Part shown: positions 24,968-33,325 of the stretch, piece after piece | How positions within the stretch are numbered: the first letter of the stretch is position 1 | Layout: each line of letters starts with the position of its first letter | DNA from: Kaistella treverensis | Lineage (GTDB): Bacteria > Bacteroidota > Bacteroidia > Flavobacteriales > Weeksellaceae | Reading direction: 5' to 3' | Assembly (NCBI RefSeq): GCF_900114045.1 | Contig: NZ_FORQ01000001.1 | Coordinates: 806,001-870,000 of the forward strand | DNA: 64,000 nucleotides | Translations under genes and position numbers: made by a program | The notes under the pieces: generated by a model | The model's input: the letters and a program-made list of their open reading frames with translations, nothing else | Told to the model about the DNA's origin: nothing | Databases searched by the model: none

Positions 24968-26668
24968 TTATTTCTTCACCTTCGCTCTTTTGTTTTGAGC
25001 CGGAATTATTTTCGTTGGCATTGGCTTATAGAAATGCGTATAAGCATATTCTGCAGCCTTGCGAACATCGATCACACCACCAGATTCAGAAATTAAATCA
25101 AATCTGTTATTTTCGTTAGAATTAATCATTGCGTTTACCGATGACTTGTTGCTGGTTTTCACCAATGATTCAATCACTTGCGCCGGCGTAAGATTCGGCA
25201 TATAAGCCATTAAAATTGAAGCTGCGCCAGCAACTACAGGTGAAGCCATTGACGTTCCCTGCAAATAATCATATTTACCATCCGGAACGGTTGAATAAAT
25301 TTTTGAACCTGGTGCAAAAACATTTACCATCTTCTGGTTGTAGTTAGAGAAATCTGCACGCAAAAACTCGTTATCGTTTGTTGACGCACCTACCACAATC
25401 ATATTATTGATGAACGGTTTCTCGTCTGTTGCTTTTTTATAATTCGTAGGAAAATACACATTTTCTGCGATATTTTCATTTTCATTTCCTGCGGCTTTTA
25501 CAAGCAAAACACCTTTGTCTTCGGCATATTTAAAAGCATCCCACACTACATCTCTCCCGGGTGACACAGGTTTTCCGAAACTCATATTTAAAATTTTAGC
25601 ACCGTTATCTACCGCATATCGAATGGCATTTGCAACATCTTTATCACGCTCATCACCATCCGGCACTGCGCGAACGGTCATAATTTTTGCAGTTTTATAA
25701 CCTACACCATATTGTACATGTTCACCGTTTGGCAAGCCGGCGATGATACCGGCGACGTGGGTGCCGTGCGTAGCGTCCGGACCTTCGAAATGATTATTGC
25801 CATAATATCTTTCAGAGTAATCGTCGTATTTATCGCCCACAATTTCAGCACGCGGATCATAGTCTAAATTATACTGTTTTGTTGCCTGCGGACCATAATA
25901 ATCCAAAGCTTCTTTCATCTGAGAAGTTAAAAAAGTCTGAACTTCAGCAGGTGATTTTCCGGTAATTTCGGGATCACGCACAACTTGACTTAAAACCGAA
26001 ACCGCCATAGCCTGTTCCGGTGTTGTTGGCTTTAATGCGGCAACTGCGACGGGAGATAAATTCTGTCCGTTCAACATTGAAATGATGGCCGGAATATTAT
26101 CACTGATTCTTTTATAAGTTTCGTAGTTTTGTTTTGCGTCAATGCTTTTTTTGGTAAAAATCTGTTTTGACTTCATATACATGTCAAAAATTTCCGGCAT
26201 TTTAGCCTGATTTTCTTTATTTTTAGCAGAGTCAGGACCTTCGAAAACTGACTGATATTTTTTCACCACGCGCGTTACTTCCATATTATCTACGTCGATA
26301 TCACCGTTTTTTCCGCCGCTGAAATTCCAGCCATAAACATCATCGATGTAACCGTTTTTGTCATCATCTTTACCGTTATTCGGAACTTCATTTGGGTTTT
26401 TCCACATATTTTTTATCAAACCCGGATGATCCACTTCCACCCCGCTGTCCAGAACACCAACAATAACAGGTTTTGGCTTCAAACCTTTAGATTCCAGATA
26501 TTTATAAGCGTTCTGTGTATTCACACCATAAACATTGGAAGAACCGAAATCCTCATGATACCAGGTCATTAATTTTTGGTCCTTCATCGGATCCAAAGGG
26601 GTCTCCGTTGTTTGTGCGAAAGTGGCGAAACCTGTCATGAAGTACGCCGCAATAAGTATTTTTTTCAT
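24968..26668 (-). CDS. secreted subtilisin-like serine protease (S8)
   Basis: A 566-residue secreted protease. The signal peptide is MKKILIAAYFMTGFATFAQ. The catalytic triad is Asp74 (VGVLDSGVEVDHPG), His301 (HGTHVAG) and Ser473 (GTSMASP), with the oxyanion Asn395 in AAGNENEN. The spacing between Asp and His is about 227 residues, against about 30 in subtilisin, because of a Lys-rich, mostly helical insertion (about 125-280). There is no PorSS C-terminal sorting domain, so it is probably periplasmic or loosely secreted. It overlaps the wbqC-like gene by 4 bp (ATGA-type coupling). Confidence 0.92.
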   Translation of the reverse strand: MKKILIAAYFMTGFATFAQTTETPLDPMKDQKLMTWYHEDFGSSNVYGVNTQNAYKYLESKGLKPKPVIVGVLDSGVEVDHPGLIKNMWKNPNEVPNNGKDDDKNGYIDDVYGWNFSGGKNGDIDVDNMEVTRVVKKYQSVFEGPDSAKNKENQAKMPEIFDMYMKSKQIFTKKSIDAKQNYETYKRISDNIPAIISMLNGQNLSPVAVAALKPTTPEQAMAVSVLSQVVRDPEITGKSPAEVQTFLTSQMKEALDYYGPQATKQYNLDYDPRAEIVGDKYDDYSERYYGNNHFEGPDATHGTHVAGIIAGLPNGEHVQYGVGYKTAKIMTVRAVPDGDERDKDVANAIRYAVDNGAKILNMSFGKPVSPGRDVVWDAFKYAEDKGVLLVKAAGNENENIAENVYFPTNYKKATDEKPFINNMIVVGASTNDNEFLRADFSNYNQKMVNVFAPGSKIYSTVPDGKYDYLQGTSMASPVVAGAASILMAYMPNLTPAQVIESLVKTSNKSSVNAMINSNENNRFDLISESGGVIDVRKAAEYAYTHFYKPMPTKIIPAQNKRAKVKK

Positions 26669-27282
26669 ATGATTGATTTATGTTGATTTTTAATATAAGT
26701 AAGAGATTCCGGACCTTTGTTACAAATTAAATCCAGAATTGAAAGATCCGGAAGAAAGCCGTATTTATCTGAAAATGACTGGAAGTATTCTTCAAAAACC
26801 TGCTCTGAAGCCTGTTTTGCTGAAAAGTGATTGCGATAATCCACGGCATCCGGTTCAGCAAAATATTCCGAGCTAAAAGTATATTTTTTTTCAGTTTTCA
26901 GAATCTTTTGGATGACTTTCAGCGCGTGTAAGTTAAATTCCTGCAGCGATTTTGTCTTAAAAGTGTAGATTTCTTCAAGCTGATCTTCATAAAATTCAAA
27001 ATACGGTGTGGTTTGATAAGCAGTTTTTACCGACTTCCAGTGCAGTTTTTGCCATTTTTCCCGCGTTGAAACTTCAATATCTTTAATCACGCGAGTGCCA
27101 TTATGATTCATCGGAATGATTAAAGATAATTTGCCGTTTGCACCGTAAATATTTGTACGGTTACGGAAAGTCTGTTTCGGAAAATTCTCAAACTGTTCAA
27201 AAATAATTTCATTTTCCGGCGCTAAAAAAACACTGAACCAGGAAACTGGCGGCAAATAAAATATGGGTAATAAAATTTTCAT
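26665..27282 (-). CDS. WbqC-family protein
   Basis: A 205-residue protein of the WbqC-like family (DUF-type, named after an O-antigen locus gene). The N-terminal PIFYLPPVSWFSVFL and FPKQTFRNRTNIYGANGKLSLIIPM blocks are diagnostic. A role in sugar or amino-acid modification during glycan synthesis has been proposed for relatives but is not shown here. In flavobacteria it commonly sits beside lepB, as in this window. Its stop overlaps the subtilase start. A strong terminator separates it from lepB, so it needs its own promoter in about 20 bp; I see only TAATTTTA there. Confidence 0.82.
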   Translation of the reverse strand: MKILLPIFYLPPVSWFSVFLAPENEIIFEQFENFPKQTFRNRTNIYGANGKLSLIIPMNHNGTRVIKDIEVSTREKWQKLHWKSVKTAYQTTPYFEFYEDQLEEIYTFKTKSLQEFNLHALKVIQKILKTEKKYTFSSEYFAEPDAVDYRNHFSAKQASEQVFEEYFQSFSDKYGFLPDLSILDLICNKGPESLTYIKNQHKSII

Positions 27283-27296
27283 TTTGTAAAATTATG

Positions 27297-27325
27297 GTAA
27301 AAAAAGCGCGAATAAACGCGCTTTA
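27297..27325 (-). terminator. terminator of lepB
   Basis: AAAGCGCG (27303-27310) pairs with CGCGCTTT (27317-27324) around AATAAA. On the minus strand a run of T follows. It lies between lepB and the wbqC-like gene. Confidence 0.85.
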
Positions 27326-27328
27326 ATC

Positions 27329-28981
27329 TTATTGTTCTGTATCTTTTTTCTTGAAGAGTTTGATGATGTAATCCCAGCCAAAGAACACGAGCAGCAGCAG
27401 CGCGGCGACCCACCAATAGGAAGTTTTTTCTGCTTCCCCGGTATTTGTAGCTTTAAACATGCGGTCCCAACGAATGGTTTTTCCAGCTGGTTGGTAAGTA
27501 GAACTGTTATCCGCGAAAAGTCCTTCCACACTTAACCAGGTGAACATGGGCGAACCCACGATATTTTCTTCCGGTACGAAACCAAAAAAACGCGCGTCCA
27601 AAGAGGCATCACGGTTGTCACCGATCATCATATAATAATCTTGTTCGATGGTATATTGTGTGGTTTCTTTTCCGTCGATATAAACTTTACCATTTTTATT
27701 TTCCAAATGATGATGTTCATATTCGGAAATTATCCAGCGGTATTCGGGCAAAGTTTCCTGATTCAACTGTACAACATCACCTTTTTTCGGAATTCTGAGC
27801 GGACCGTACCAGTCCTGATTCCATTTTTTGTTAATCGGGAAAATAGATTGTGTAGTGTCGATATTTTTGGTGTAGGCATCGCGTTCAGCATTAATTTTAT
27901 AAGAAATTGCAGCTGAATCTTTGTCCCAGATATGTTCTTTTAAATCGATAATTTGCGGAAGCTCACCAATTTCTTTAGCAGTTTTATCCGTAAGTCCCTG
28001 AAAATCATAAATAAAGCCGCTTTCGGTCTGAATTTCCTGCACCGGCAGAAAACCATAAATTTTATACAAAGCCGGAATATCCAGCTGACTTCCTGTAGTT
28101 GCGATATATTTATGCTGTTTTTGCTGATCACCTAAAACCACTTCAGGTTTTCCATTCACAAAAAGTCTACCGGCGCGCATTTCCAATACGTCGCCCGCAA
28201 CGGCCACACATCTTTTCACATACGGATCCTTTCGGTCTGTGGCGACGTGCACGGAATCCCGCGGATAGTTGAAAACCACAATGTCATTTCGCTGTGGCTT
28301 TTTAAACTGAAAAATTCTTTGGTAAGGTAATTTTACAGCTTCAACGTAAGATTTTGGATCATCTTTCGGATTACCTTTTTCGCCTGTATCCATAATGGTT
28401 CCCTGCAAAAACGCTATTGCTAAAGGACGCATCGGCATGCGGAAACCGTAGGTCCATTTATTTACAAAAAGGAAATCACCAACCATTAACGTTCTTTCCA
28501 TAGAACCTGTCGGAATACCGAAAGGCTGCGTAGCGAAAACATGAATTACCGTTGCGAAAACCACCGCAAAAGTGATGGAACCAACAAAAGTTTCCTTTTT
28601 CTTGTCTTCTTTTTCTTCAGTTGTTAAATATAAATCATCTTCAGTTTCAACCTCCGGTTTCTCGAAATAGTTTACGTACGCCATGTAAAAAAATGGCAAA
28701 ATAACCGTCAATAATTTTTGTACGAAACTTGACTTACCGAAATGTTTCATTAAGAACAAGTGGAAAACTGTCATCATTATCGGTCCGACGATCGGTAAAT
28801 ATGCAAGCGCCACCCACCATTTCGGGTGACCGGTTTCTTTTTGTACGATATAATAATTGTAAAACGGAACAAAAGAAAAAAGCGGATTGTAACCCATTTT
28901 TTTGAAAAGCTTCCACGTAGAAATCCCCATTAAAACGGAAAGGATAACCACATAGATTAAATAAGTAAGAAAGTAATTCAT
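27329..28981 (-). CDS. lepB: signal peptidase I (large flavobacterial form)
   Basis: Cleaves signal peptides of Sec/Tat exported proteins at the inner membrane. At 550 residues it is far longer than E. coli LepB (324) but in line with flavobacterial versions. An N-terminal multi-helix region (about 1-110) precedes the peptidase anchor (about 133-152). The catalytic Ser160 is in IPTGSMERT and Lys256 is in YVKRCVAVAGD. A roughly 150-residue insertion separates this from the conserved MMIGDNRDASLDARFFGFV. An extra C-terminal helix (WWVAALLLLVFFGWDYII) and a KKK tail finish the protein. secDF and tatA lie elsewhere in the window. Confidence 0.94.
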   Translation of the reverse strand: MNYFLTYLIYVVILSVLMGISTWKLFKKMGYNPLFSFVPFYNYYIVQKETGHPKWWVALAYLPIVGPIMMTVFHLFLMKHFGKSSFVQKLLTVILPFFYMAYVNYFEKPEVETEDDLYLTTEEKEDKKKETFVGSITFAVVFATVIHVFATQPFGIPTGSMERTLMVGDFLFVNKWTYGFRMPMRPLAIAFLQGTIMDTGEKGNPKDDPKSYVEAVKLPYQRIFQFKKPQRNDIVVFNYPRDSVHVATDRKDPYVKRCVAVAGDVLEMRAGRLFVNGKPEVVLGDQQKQHKYIATTGSQLDIPALYKIYGFLPVQEIQTESGFIYDFQGLTDKTAKEIGELPQIIDLKEHIWDKDSAAISYKINAERDAYTKNIDTTQSIFPINKKWNQDWYGPLRIPKKGDVVQLNQETLPEYRWIISEYEHHHLENKNGKVYIDGKETTQYTIEQDYYMMIGDNRDASLDARFFGFVPEENIVGSPMFTWLSVEGLFADNSSTYQPAGKTIRWDRMFKATNTGEAEKTSYWWVAALLLLVFFGWDYIIKLFKKKDTEQ

Positions 28982-29038
28982 ATTGTTTTGCTTACGCTAT
29001 TAGTTTAGAAAAGCTATATATTGTTACAGAAAGCAAAT

Positions 29039-29743
29039 CTACTTGCTGAAAAGTACATCCTGCATTGAAAAATTTCCGGTTTTACCGATAATCCATTCAG
29101 CGGCGATTACTGCGCCAACAGCAAAACCGTTTCGGTTGTAAGCCGTATGTTTGATTTCAATTTCATCCACTTCACTTCGGTAAAAAATGCTGTGTGTGCC
29201 CGGAACATCGTCTTCGCGAAGGGCGAAAATGCCGAGTTCTTTATTTTCAGTTTCTTCCAGTTTCCAGCTATTGAAGCGCGAATCATTTTTGATTATTCCT
29301 TCAGCTAAAGTGATCGCGGTGCCGCTTGGCGCATCTTTTTTCTGGGTATGATGAATTTCTTCCATTTGGACCTGATATTCCGAAAAATCTTTCATTAAAG
29401 CAGCTAATTTTTCATTTAAAGCGAAAAATAAATTAACCCCCAAGGAAAAATTTGAACCGTATAAAAAAGCGGTGTTATTTTGCTTTGCAATTTCCTCAAC
29501 TTCGCTTTTGCGGTCCAGCCAGCCGGTGGTTCCGCAAACTACTGGAATCTGGTTTTCAAGGCAAATCTTTATATTTTCAAAAGCAACTTCAGGATTCGAA
29601 AATTCAATCACGACATCCGGATTATTCAGATTTTCAACCGTCGGTGTCTCATTCAGGCGCGCGACAACTTCATGCCCTTTTTTTTCGGCAATTTCTCCAA
29701 TGATTTTGCCCATTTTTCCGTATCCAACTAATGCTATTTTCAT
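29039..29743 (-). CDS. dapB: 4-hydroxy-tetrahydrodipicolinate reductase
   Basis: Reduces HTPA to tetrahydrodipicolinate with NAD(P)H in lysine and diaminopimelate synthesis. The 234-residue protein has the Rossmann start IALVGYGKMGKIIG, VVCGTTGW, and the catalytic signature EIHHTQKKDAPSGTA with the conserved His pair and Lys. GVNLFFALNEKLA is also typical. It is slightly shorter than E. coli DapB (273), as usual for Bacteroidota. It sits in the conserved parA-parB-DUF5683-dapB-lepB string, 21 bp from the DUF5683 gene. Confidence 0.95.
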   Translation of the reverse strand: MKIALVGYGKMGKIIGEIAEKKGHEVVARLNETPTVENLNNPDVVIEFSNPEVAFENIKICLENQIPVVCGTTGWLDRKSEVEEIAKQNNTAFLYGSNFSLGVNLFFALNEKLAALMKDFSEYQVQMEEIHHTQKKDAPSGTAITLAEGIIKNDSRFNSWKLEETENKELGIFALREDDVPGTHSIFYRSEVDEIEIKHTAYNRNGFAVGAVIAAEWIIGKTGNFSMQDVLFSK

Positions 29744-29764
29744 GATTTTATATCAAAAAGATCT

Positions 29765-30394
29765 TTAAAAATTATAACTCAAACTAAGACCAGCGTTGGA
29801 GGCGTTTTTTCCGAATTCATCGAAAATCACCGTAGGTTTTACCGCCAGATCCGGATCTTTTCTACCTTCATAAAGATGCGCATCCACGACAGCATCTACG
29901 ATATTTAAAACATATAAAAGACTGGTGATGGCAATGGCGTAATCTCGCTGTCTTTTTACCCGGTCCTGCGTGCGGCCCAAAACCTCTTTTGTAACACCCG
30001 GGATATCTGAAAACTCGTGCTTTTGGCCGTTTAATTCGGCTACAAAAGCATTTCGGTACCGCGTATATTGTTTTTGATTCCACATCGTAATTCCTACTCC
30101 CGTACCAATTGCGCCCCATACAATCGGGATTTTCCAGTATTTTCTGTTGTAATATTGCCCTAAACCAGGTAAAACTGCAGAATACAAGCCGGCGCGCGTC
30201 GGGTTGAATTTCATGGTCTTTGTCGACGCGTTCGCTGCTTTAATGTCTGAATATACTTGGATTTCGCTTGGTTTTTTCACCGTAGAAACCGAATCGGTTG
30301 GATAATTTTCTACCCGAATGGTATCCTTCGGGCTTATCTGCGCGAAAAGCATTGTGGAAAATAAAAAACAGAAAAAAGCAAAGTTTTTATGCAT
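29765..30394 (-). CDS. DUF5683 family protein
   Basis: A 209-residue Bacteroidota-specific protein of unknown function. The signal peptide is MHKNFAFFCFLFSTMLFAQ. The domain has the diagnostic PTRAGLYSAVLPGLGQYYNRKYWKIP and two hydrophobic stretches (IPIVWGAIGTGVGITMW and YAIAITSLLYVLNIVDAVVDAHL), giving a small membrane protein whose ends probably face the periplasm. Its ATG shares one base with the parB stop (TAATG), so translation is coupled. Consistent placement between parB and dapB suggests an envelope function linked to growth, but this is only contextual. Confidence 0.83.
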   Translation of the reverse strand: MHKNFAFFCFLFSTMLFAQISPKDTIRVENYPTDSVSTVKKPSEIQVYSDIKAANASTKTMKFNPTRAGLYSAVLPGLGQYYNRKYWKIPIVWGAIGTGVGITMWNQKQYTRYRNAFVAELNGQKHEFSDIPGVTKEVLGRTQDRVKRQRDYAIAITSLLYVLNIVDAVVDAHLYEGRKDPDLAVKPTVIFDEFGKNASNAGLSLSYNF

Positions 30395-31281
30395 TAATTA
30401 AAGTGTGAAAGAATTTGTTCCAACTGTTCTTCGTTTTTAAAATCGAGGACGATCTTACCTTTTTTGCCGTTTGAAGCGGTTTTAATTTCCACTTTAACGT
30501 CTAAAATATCAGCGAGATTTTTTTCTGCCTTTTTATAAATATTGGGCAAAACGGCCGTTTTTTTCTGATTTGCTGTTTTCGGATTTTTCAGATTTGCCGC
30601 TTCCTGTTCGGTTTGACGGACACTTAAGTTTCCTAAAATTATTTTTTTAAATAAATTTTGCTGATGTTCCGCATCTTCAATGCTGACAAGCGCCCGACCG
30701 TGTCCAGCAGAAATTTCGCCGCTGCGAATCGCGTTTTGAATGTCTGGTGAAAGTCTTAGTAATCTGATGGAATTGGTGATGGTGCTTCTTTCCTTACCAA
30801 TTCGGTGGCTTAAGGATTCCTGCGTAAGACCGATTTCTTCAAGCAAACGTTGGTAAGTCAACGCAATTTCAATCGCGTCCAAGTCTTCTCGTTGGATATT
30901 TTCCACCAAAGCCATTTCGAGCAATTCCTGGTCATTCACCAAACGGATATACGCGGGAACACTGGTTAAACCAGCCAATTTACTGGCGCGGAAACGTCTT
31001 TCACCGGAAATAATGATAAAGCGGCTGCCTTCTTTCCGAAGCGTTATCGGCTGAATTAAACCTAAGTTTTTGATGGATTGTGCTAAATCATTTAAAGCTT
31101 TTTCATCGAAATAAGTTCGTGGCTGCGCAGCATTGGGATCGATATCATCCAACGCAACTTCCATAATATTTCCAACAAATTTATCTGCACCTTCGTCTGT
31201 CGCTGAATTTACAGAGGCTTTTGATTCGGCGCTTAAAATTGCACCTAAACCGCGGCCCATTGCTCTTTTTTTATCTTTCAT
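30394..31281 (-). CDS. parB: chromosome-partitioning protein ParB
   Basis: A 295-residue ParB/Spo0J CTPase that loads at parS and spreads. The N-terminal domain has the CTP-binding box GERRFRAS (C-box), preceded by QPRTYFDEKALNDLAQSIK. The central helix-turn-helix region includes LSHRIGKERSTITNSIRLLRL. The C-terminal dimer domain is Lys-rich (KVEIKTASNGKKGKIVLDF). It is 66 bp downstream of parA. No perfect palindromic parS (TGTTTCACGTGAAACA-like) was seen in the window. Confidence 0.96.
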   Translation of the reverse strand: MKDKKRAMGRGLGAILSAESKASVNSATDEGADKFVGNIMEVALDDIDPNAAQPRTYFDEKALNDLAQSIKNLGLIQPITLRKEGSRFIIISGERRFRASKLAGLTSVPAYIRLVNDQELLEMALVENIQREDLDAIEIALTYQRLLEEIGLTQESLSHRIGKERSTITNSIRLLRLSPDIQNAIRSGEISAGHGRALVSIEDAEHQQNLFKKIILGNLSVRQTEQEAANLKNPKTANQKKTAVLPNIYKKAEKNLADILDVKVEIKTASNGKKGKIVLDFKNEEQLEQILSHFN

Positions 31282-31347
31282 GATGGAGTTTTTTCCGGAG
31301 TTTTGCTGTCAAGCAAAATCCAATGTACAAATTTGGTTACAAATTCA

Positions 31348-32112
31348 TTAATTTTTTGTGTTTTTAAGCAAAACCTCTTCGGCAAGTTGCAAATACTGAA
31401 TCGCGCCTTTACTTTCGGCATCGTAGTTCAAAATACTTTCACCAAAACTCGGTGCTTCACTTAAACGCACATTTCGGCTGATAATTGTTTCGAAAACCAT
31501 TTCGGGAAAATGCAGGTGAACTTCTTCCACCACCTGATTTGAAAGTCGCAGGCGCGAATCGAACATCGTCAGCAATAGACCTTCAATATCCAAATCTTTG
31601 TTGTGAATTTTCTGAACATTTTTAATCGTATTCAGCAGTTTTCCTAAACCTTCCAATGCAAAATATTCACATTGAATCGGAATAATCACCGAATCAGCCG
31701 CTGTTAAAGCGTTTACTGTAATGAGACCTAAACTCGGTGCACAGTCGATAATAATATAATCGTACTGATTGCGAATTGTATTCAATGCTTTACGAAGCAT
31801 ATATTCGCGGTTTTCGCGGTCAACCAGCTCTATTTCAGCTGCCACCAAATCGATGTGTGACGGAATGATATCCAAATTCGGCGAAGCCGTTTTCTGAATG
31901 CATTGCTGCGCATCTGCGCTATGTTCCAGTAAATTGTAGGTGGAAAAATTTGCCTCATCAATACCCAAACCTGAGGTTGCATTCGCCTGCGGATCTGCAT
32001 CAATGAGCAATATTTTCTTCTCTAAAACGCCCAATGCTGCTGCAAGATTTACCGCCGTGGTGGTTTTACCTACACCACCTTTTTGATTAGCAACTCCGAT
32101 GATTTTCGCCAT
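31348..32112 (-). CDS. parA: chromosome-partitioning ATPase ParA (Soj)
   Basis: A 254-residue deviant Walker ATPase that moves ParB-parS complexes. The deviant Walker A is KGGVGKTTTAVNLA (11-24) with the signature lysine; Walker A' is LLIDADPQANAT and Walker B is YIIIDCAPSLG. It lacks the N-terminal HTH of plasmid ParAs, as expected for a chromosomal Soj. A TACTTTTG box ends 17 bp before the ATG. The DnaA-box palindrome at 32222-32252 is about 110 bp upstream of the start. Confidence 0.96.
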   Translation of the reverse strand: MAKIIGVANQKGGVGKTTTAVNLAAALGVLEKKILLIDADPQANATSGLGIDEANFSTYNLLEHSADAQQCIQKTASPNLDIIPSHIDLVAAEIELVDRENREYMLRKALNTIRNQYDYIIIDCAPSLGLITVNALTAADSVIIPIQCEYFALEGLGKLLNTIKNVQKIHNKDLDIEGLLLTMFDSRLRLSNQVVEEVHLHFPEMVFETIISRNVRLSEAPSFGESILNYDAESKGAIQYLQLAEEVLLKNTKN

Positions 32113-32129
32113 TATAAAAATTTAATTTC

Positions 32130-32137
32130 CAAAAGTA
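32130..32137 (-). promoter_or_regulatory. -7 element (TACTTTTG) upstream of parA
   Basis: Minus-strand TACTTTTG fits TANNTTTG, 17 bp before the parA ATG. No TTG at -33. Confidence 0.45.
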
Positions 32138-32221
32138 CACTTTTTTATCATTTTTAAAGAAATGACAATGCTGATGATAAAGTTAAAATCCTGTAAAAAA
32201 GCACGTTACAGCACCAAATAA

Positions 32222-32252
32222 TTATCCACAAAAGTTAATCTTTTGTGGATAA
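32222..32252. promoter_or_regulatory. perfect inverted pair of DnaA boxes
   Basis: TTATCCACAAAAG (32222-32234) and CTTTTGTGGATAA (32240-32252) form a perfect 13-bp inverted repeat around TTAAT. Each arm contains the strict DnaA box TTATCCACA. It lies between parA and the TonB-type gene. It could be a DnaA-binding site (origin or regulator) or an AT-rich terminator for the TonB-type gene, although no T-run follows it directly. Confidence 0.6.
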
Positions 32253-32285
32253 GTAAAAAAATGCCGTTTTAGCCCGGAATTTATT
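32253..32285 (+). repeat. short AT-hairpin repeat, copy l
   Basis: AAAAAAATGCCGTTTTAGCC followed by CGGAATTTATTC. It overlaps the stop codon of the TonB-type gene (32281) and directly abuts the DnaA-box palindrome. Confidence 0.5.
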
Positions 32286-33099
32286 CAAACTGCATGGAGA
32301 TTGGAAAATTAAAAAAGCTTCTCACATTGTCGCCTTTTATTTTTGCCGGTGTCCATTTTCCTTTCACGGAACGGATGGTTTTTTCTGCGGCGCGGTTAAA
32401 ATCTGCGTTTGGTCCGGTTGCTTTTACTTCGCTGATGGTACCGTCTTTTTCAACGATGAAAACCACGGTTGTTCGCACAACTTCGCCCGTTCCTTCCATC
32501 ACCGAAGTATCAAAATTGTTGATGACCTTGTTGCGGAAAGCATCAATTCCACCGTTAAAAACCGCCTGAACATCAACCTGCGTTTTTGGTGAATTATCAA
32601 CTGGTTTTGGGACAGTAATTTCAGGAAAAGCAGTACCGATTGTGGTTGTTGGCGGCGCCTGATAGGAAATTTCCGGTGCTTTACCGCTGATATTTTCAGT
32701 TCCTAAAACAGCATCAACTTTTTCGGTTTGCTTTGGCATTACCGTTTCAACTTTTGCATTTCTAGTGGGTGTCACAACGCGCGAATCTACTGTGTTTACG
32801 GGAACTTTAATTTCGGGTTTAACCGGCTGAATTTCAGGATCGTCCACCCGGTCAACATTTTTTAAAATTGTTGGCGGAGCTGTTGTCGGAATATTTTCCA
32901 CTGCGGGAGCAGAAAATGCGTTGATGGCCAACGGCGTGATCGCGAATGCGGCAAAAAGCCCAATTCCTAAAAATAATGCTTTGGTTAAAATCCGGTCAGC
33001 GTCATGTCTTAAAACATAAGCACCGTACGCTTTGTTTCTGTTCTCGAAGAGGATTTCGTCGAGCTGAAATTCCTGGTTTTGAAGTAGAGGTTTCATCAT
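32281..33099 (-). CDS. energy transducer TonB-family protein
   Basis: A 272-residue inner-membrane/periplasmic protein. A cytoplasmic segment (1-40) containing ENRNKAYGAYVLRHD, typical of Bacteroidota TonB homologues, leads to one membrane helix (about 43-62). A Pro/Val/Thr-rich periplasmic linker (about 70-170) follows, then a C-terminal TonB domain (about 190-272) with the TTVVFIVEKDGTISEVKATG and RSFFNFPISMQFE blocks. No exbB/exbD or receptor gene is near, so it may transduce energy to a distant TonB-dependent system. MMK at the start leaves a one-residue uncertainty. Confidence 0.87.
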   Translation of the reverse strand: MMKPLLQNQEFQLDEILFENRNKAYGAYVLRHDADRILTKALFLGIGLFAAFAITPLAINAFSAPAVENIPTTAPPTILKNVDRVDDPEIQPVKPEIKVPVNTVDSRVVTPTRNAKVETVMPKQTEKVDAVLGTENISGKAPEISYQAPPTTTIGTAFPEITVPKPVDNSPKTQVDVQAVFNGGIDAFRNKVINNFDTSVMEGTGEVVRTTVVFIVEKDGTISEVKATGPNADFNRAAEKTIRSVKGKWTPAKIKGDNVRSFFNFPISMQFE

Positions 33100-33265
33100 T
33101 TAAAATTTAAAAGGTTTAGAAAATTGTAAAAACACTACGAATTATTATATTTATTGAAATATAAACTAACTGCTAAATATTTATCAAATTTTAAACCACT
33201 TTTTTACCAATTTTAAATAAAATAAAGCAATACATAACGAATAAATAATTTCAATAAAAAACAGC

Positions 33266-33290
33266 AAAAAGCCACCAGGAATTGGTGGCT
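33266..33290 (-). terminator. terminator of purA
   Basis: GCCACCA (33271-33277) pairs with TGGTGGC (33283-33289). On the minus strand TTTTTGCTG follows. It lies about 36 bp beyond the purA stop in an AT-rich 226-bp spacer that otherwise shows no gene. Confidence 0.85.
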
Positions 33291-33325
33291 TACATTGAAA
33301 AATCGAAAAAAAAGTGGCTTTTACC

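Noticed and set aside
32222-32252. The palindrome as a parS site
   Set aside because: The sequence is the DnaA box, not a TGTTTCACGTGAAACA-like parS.
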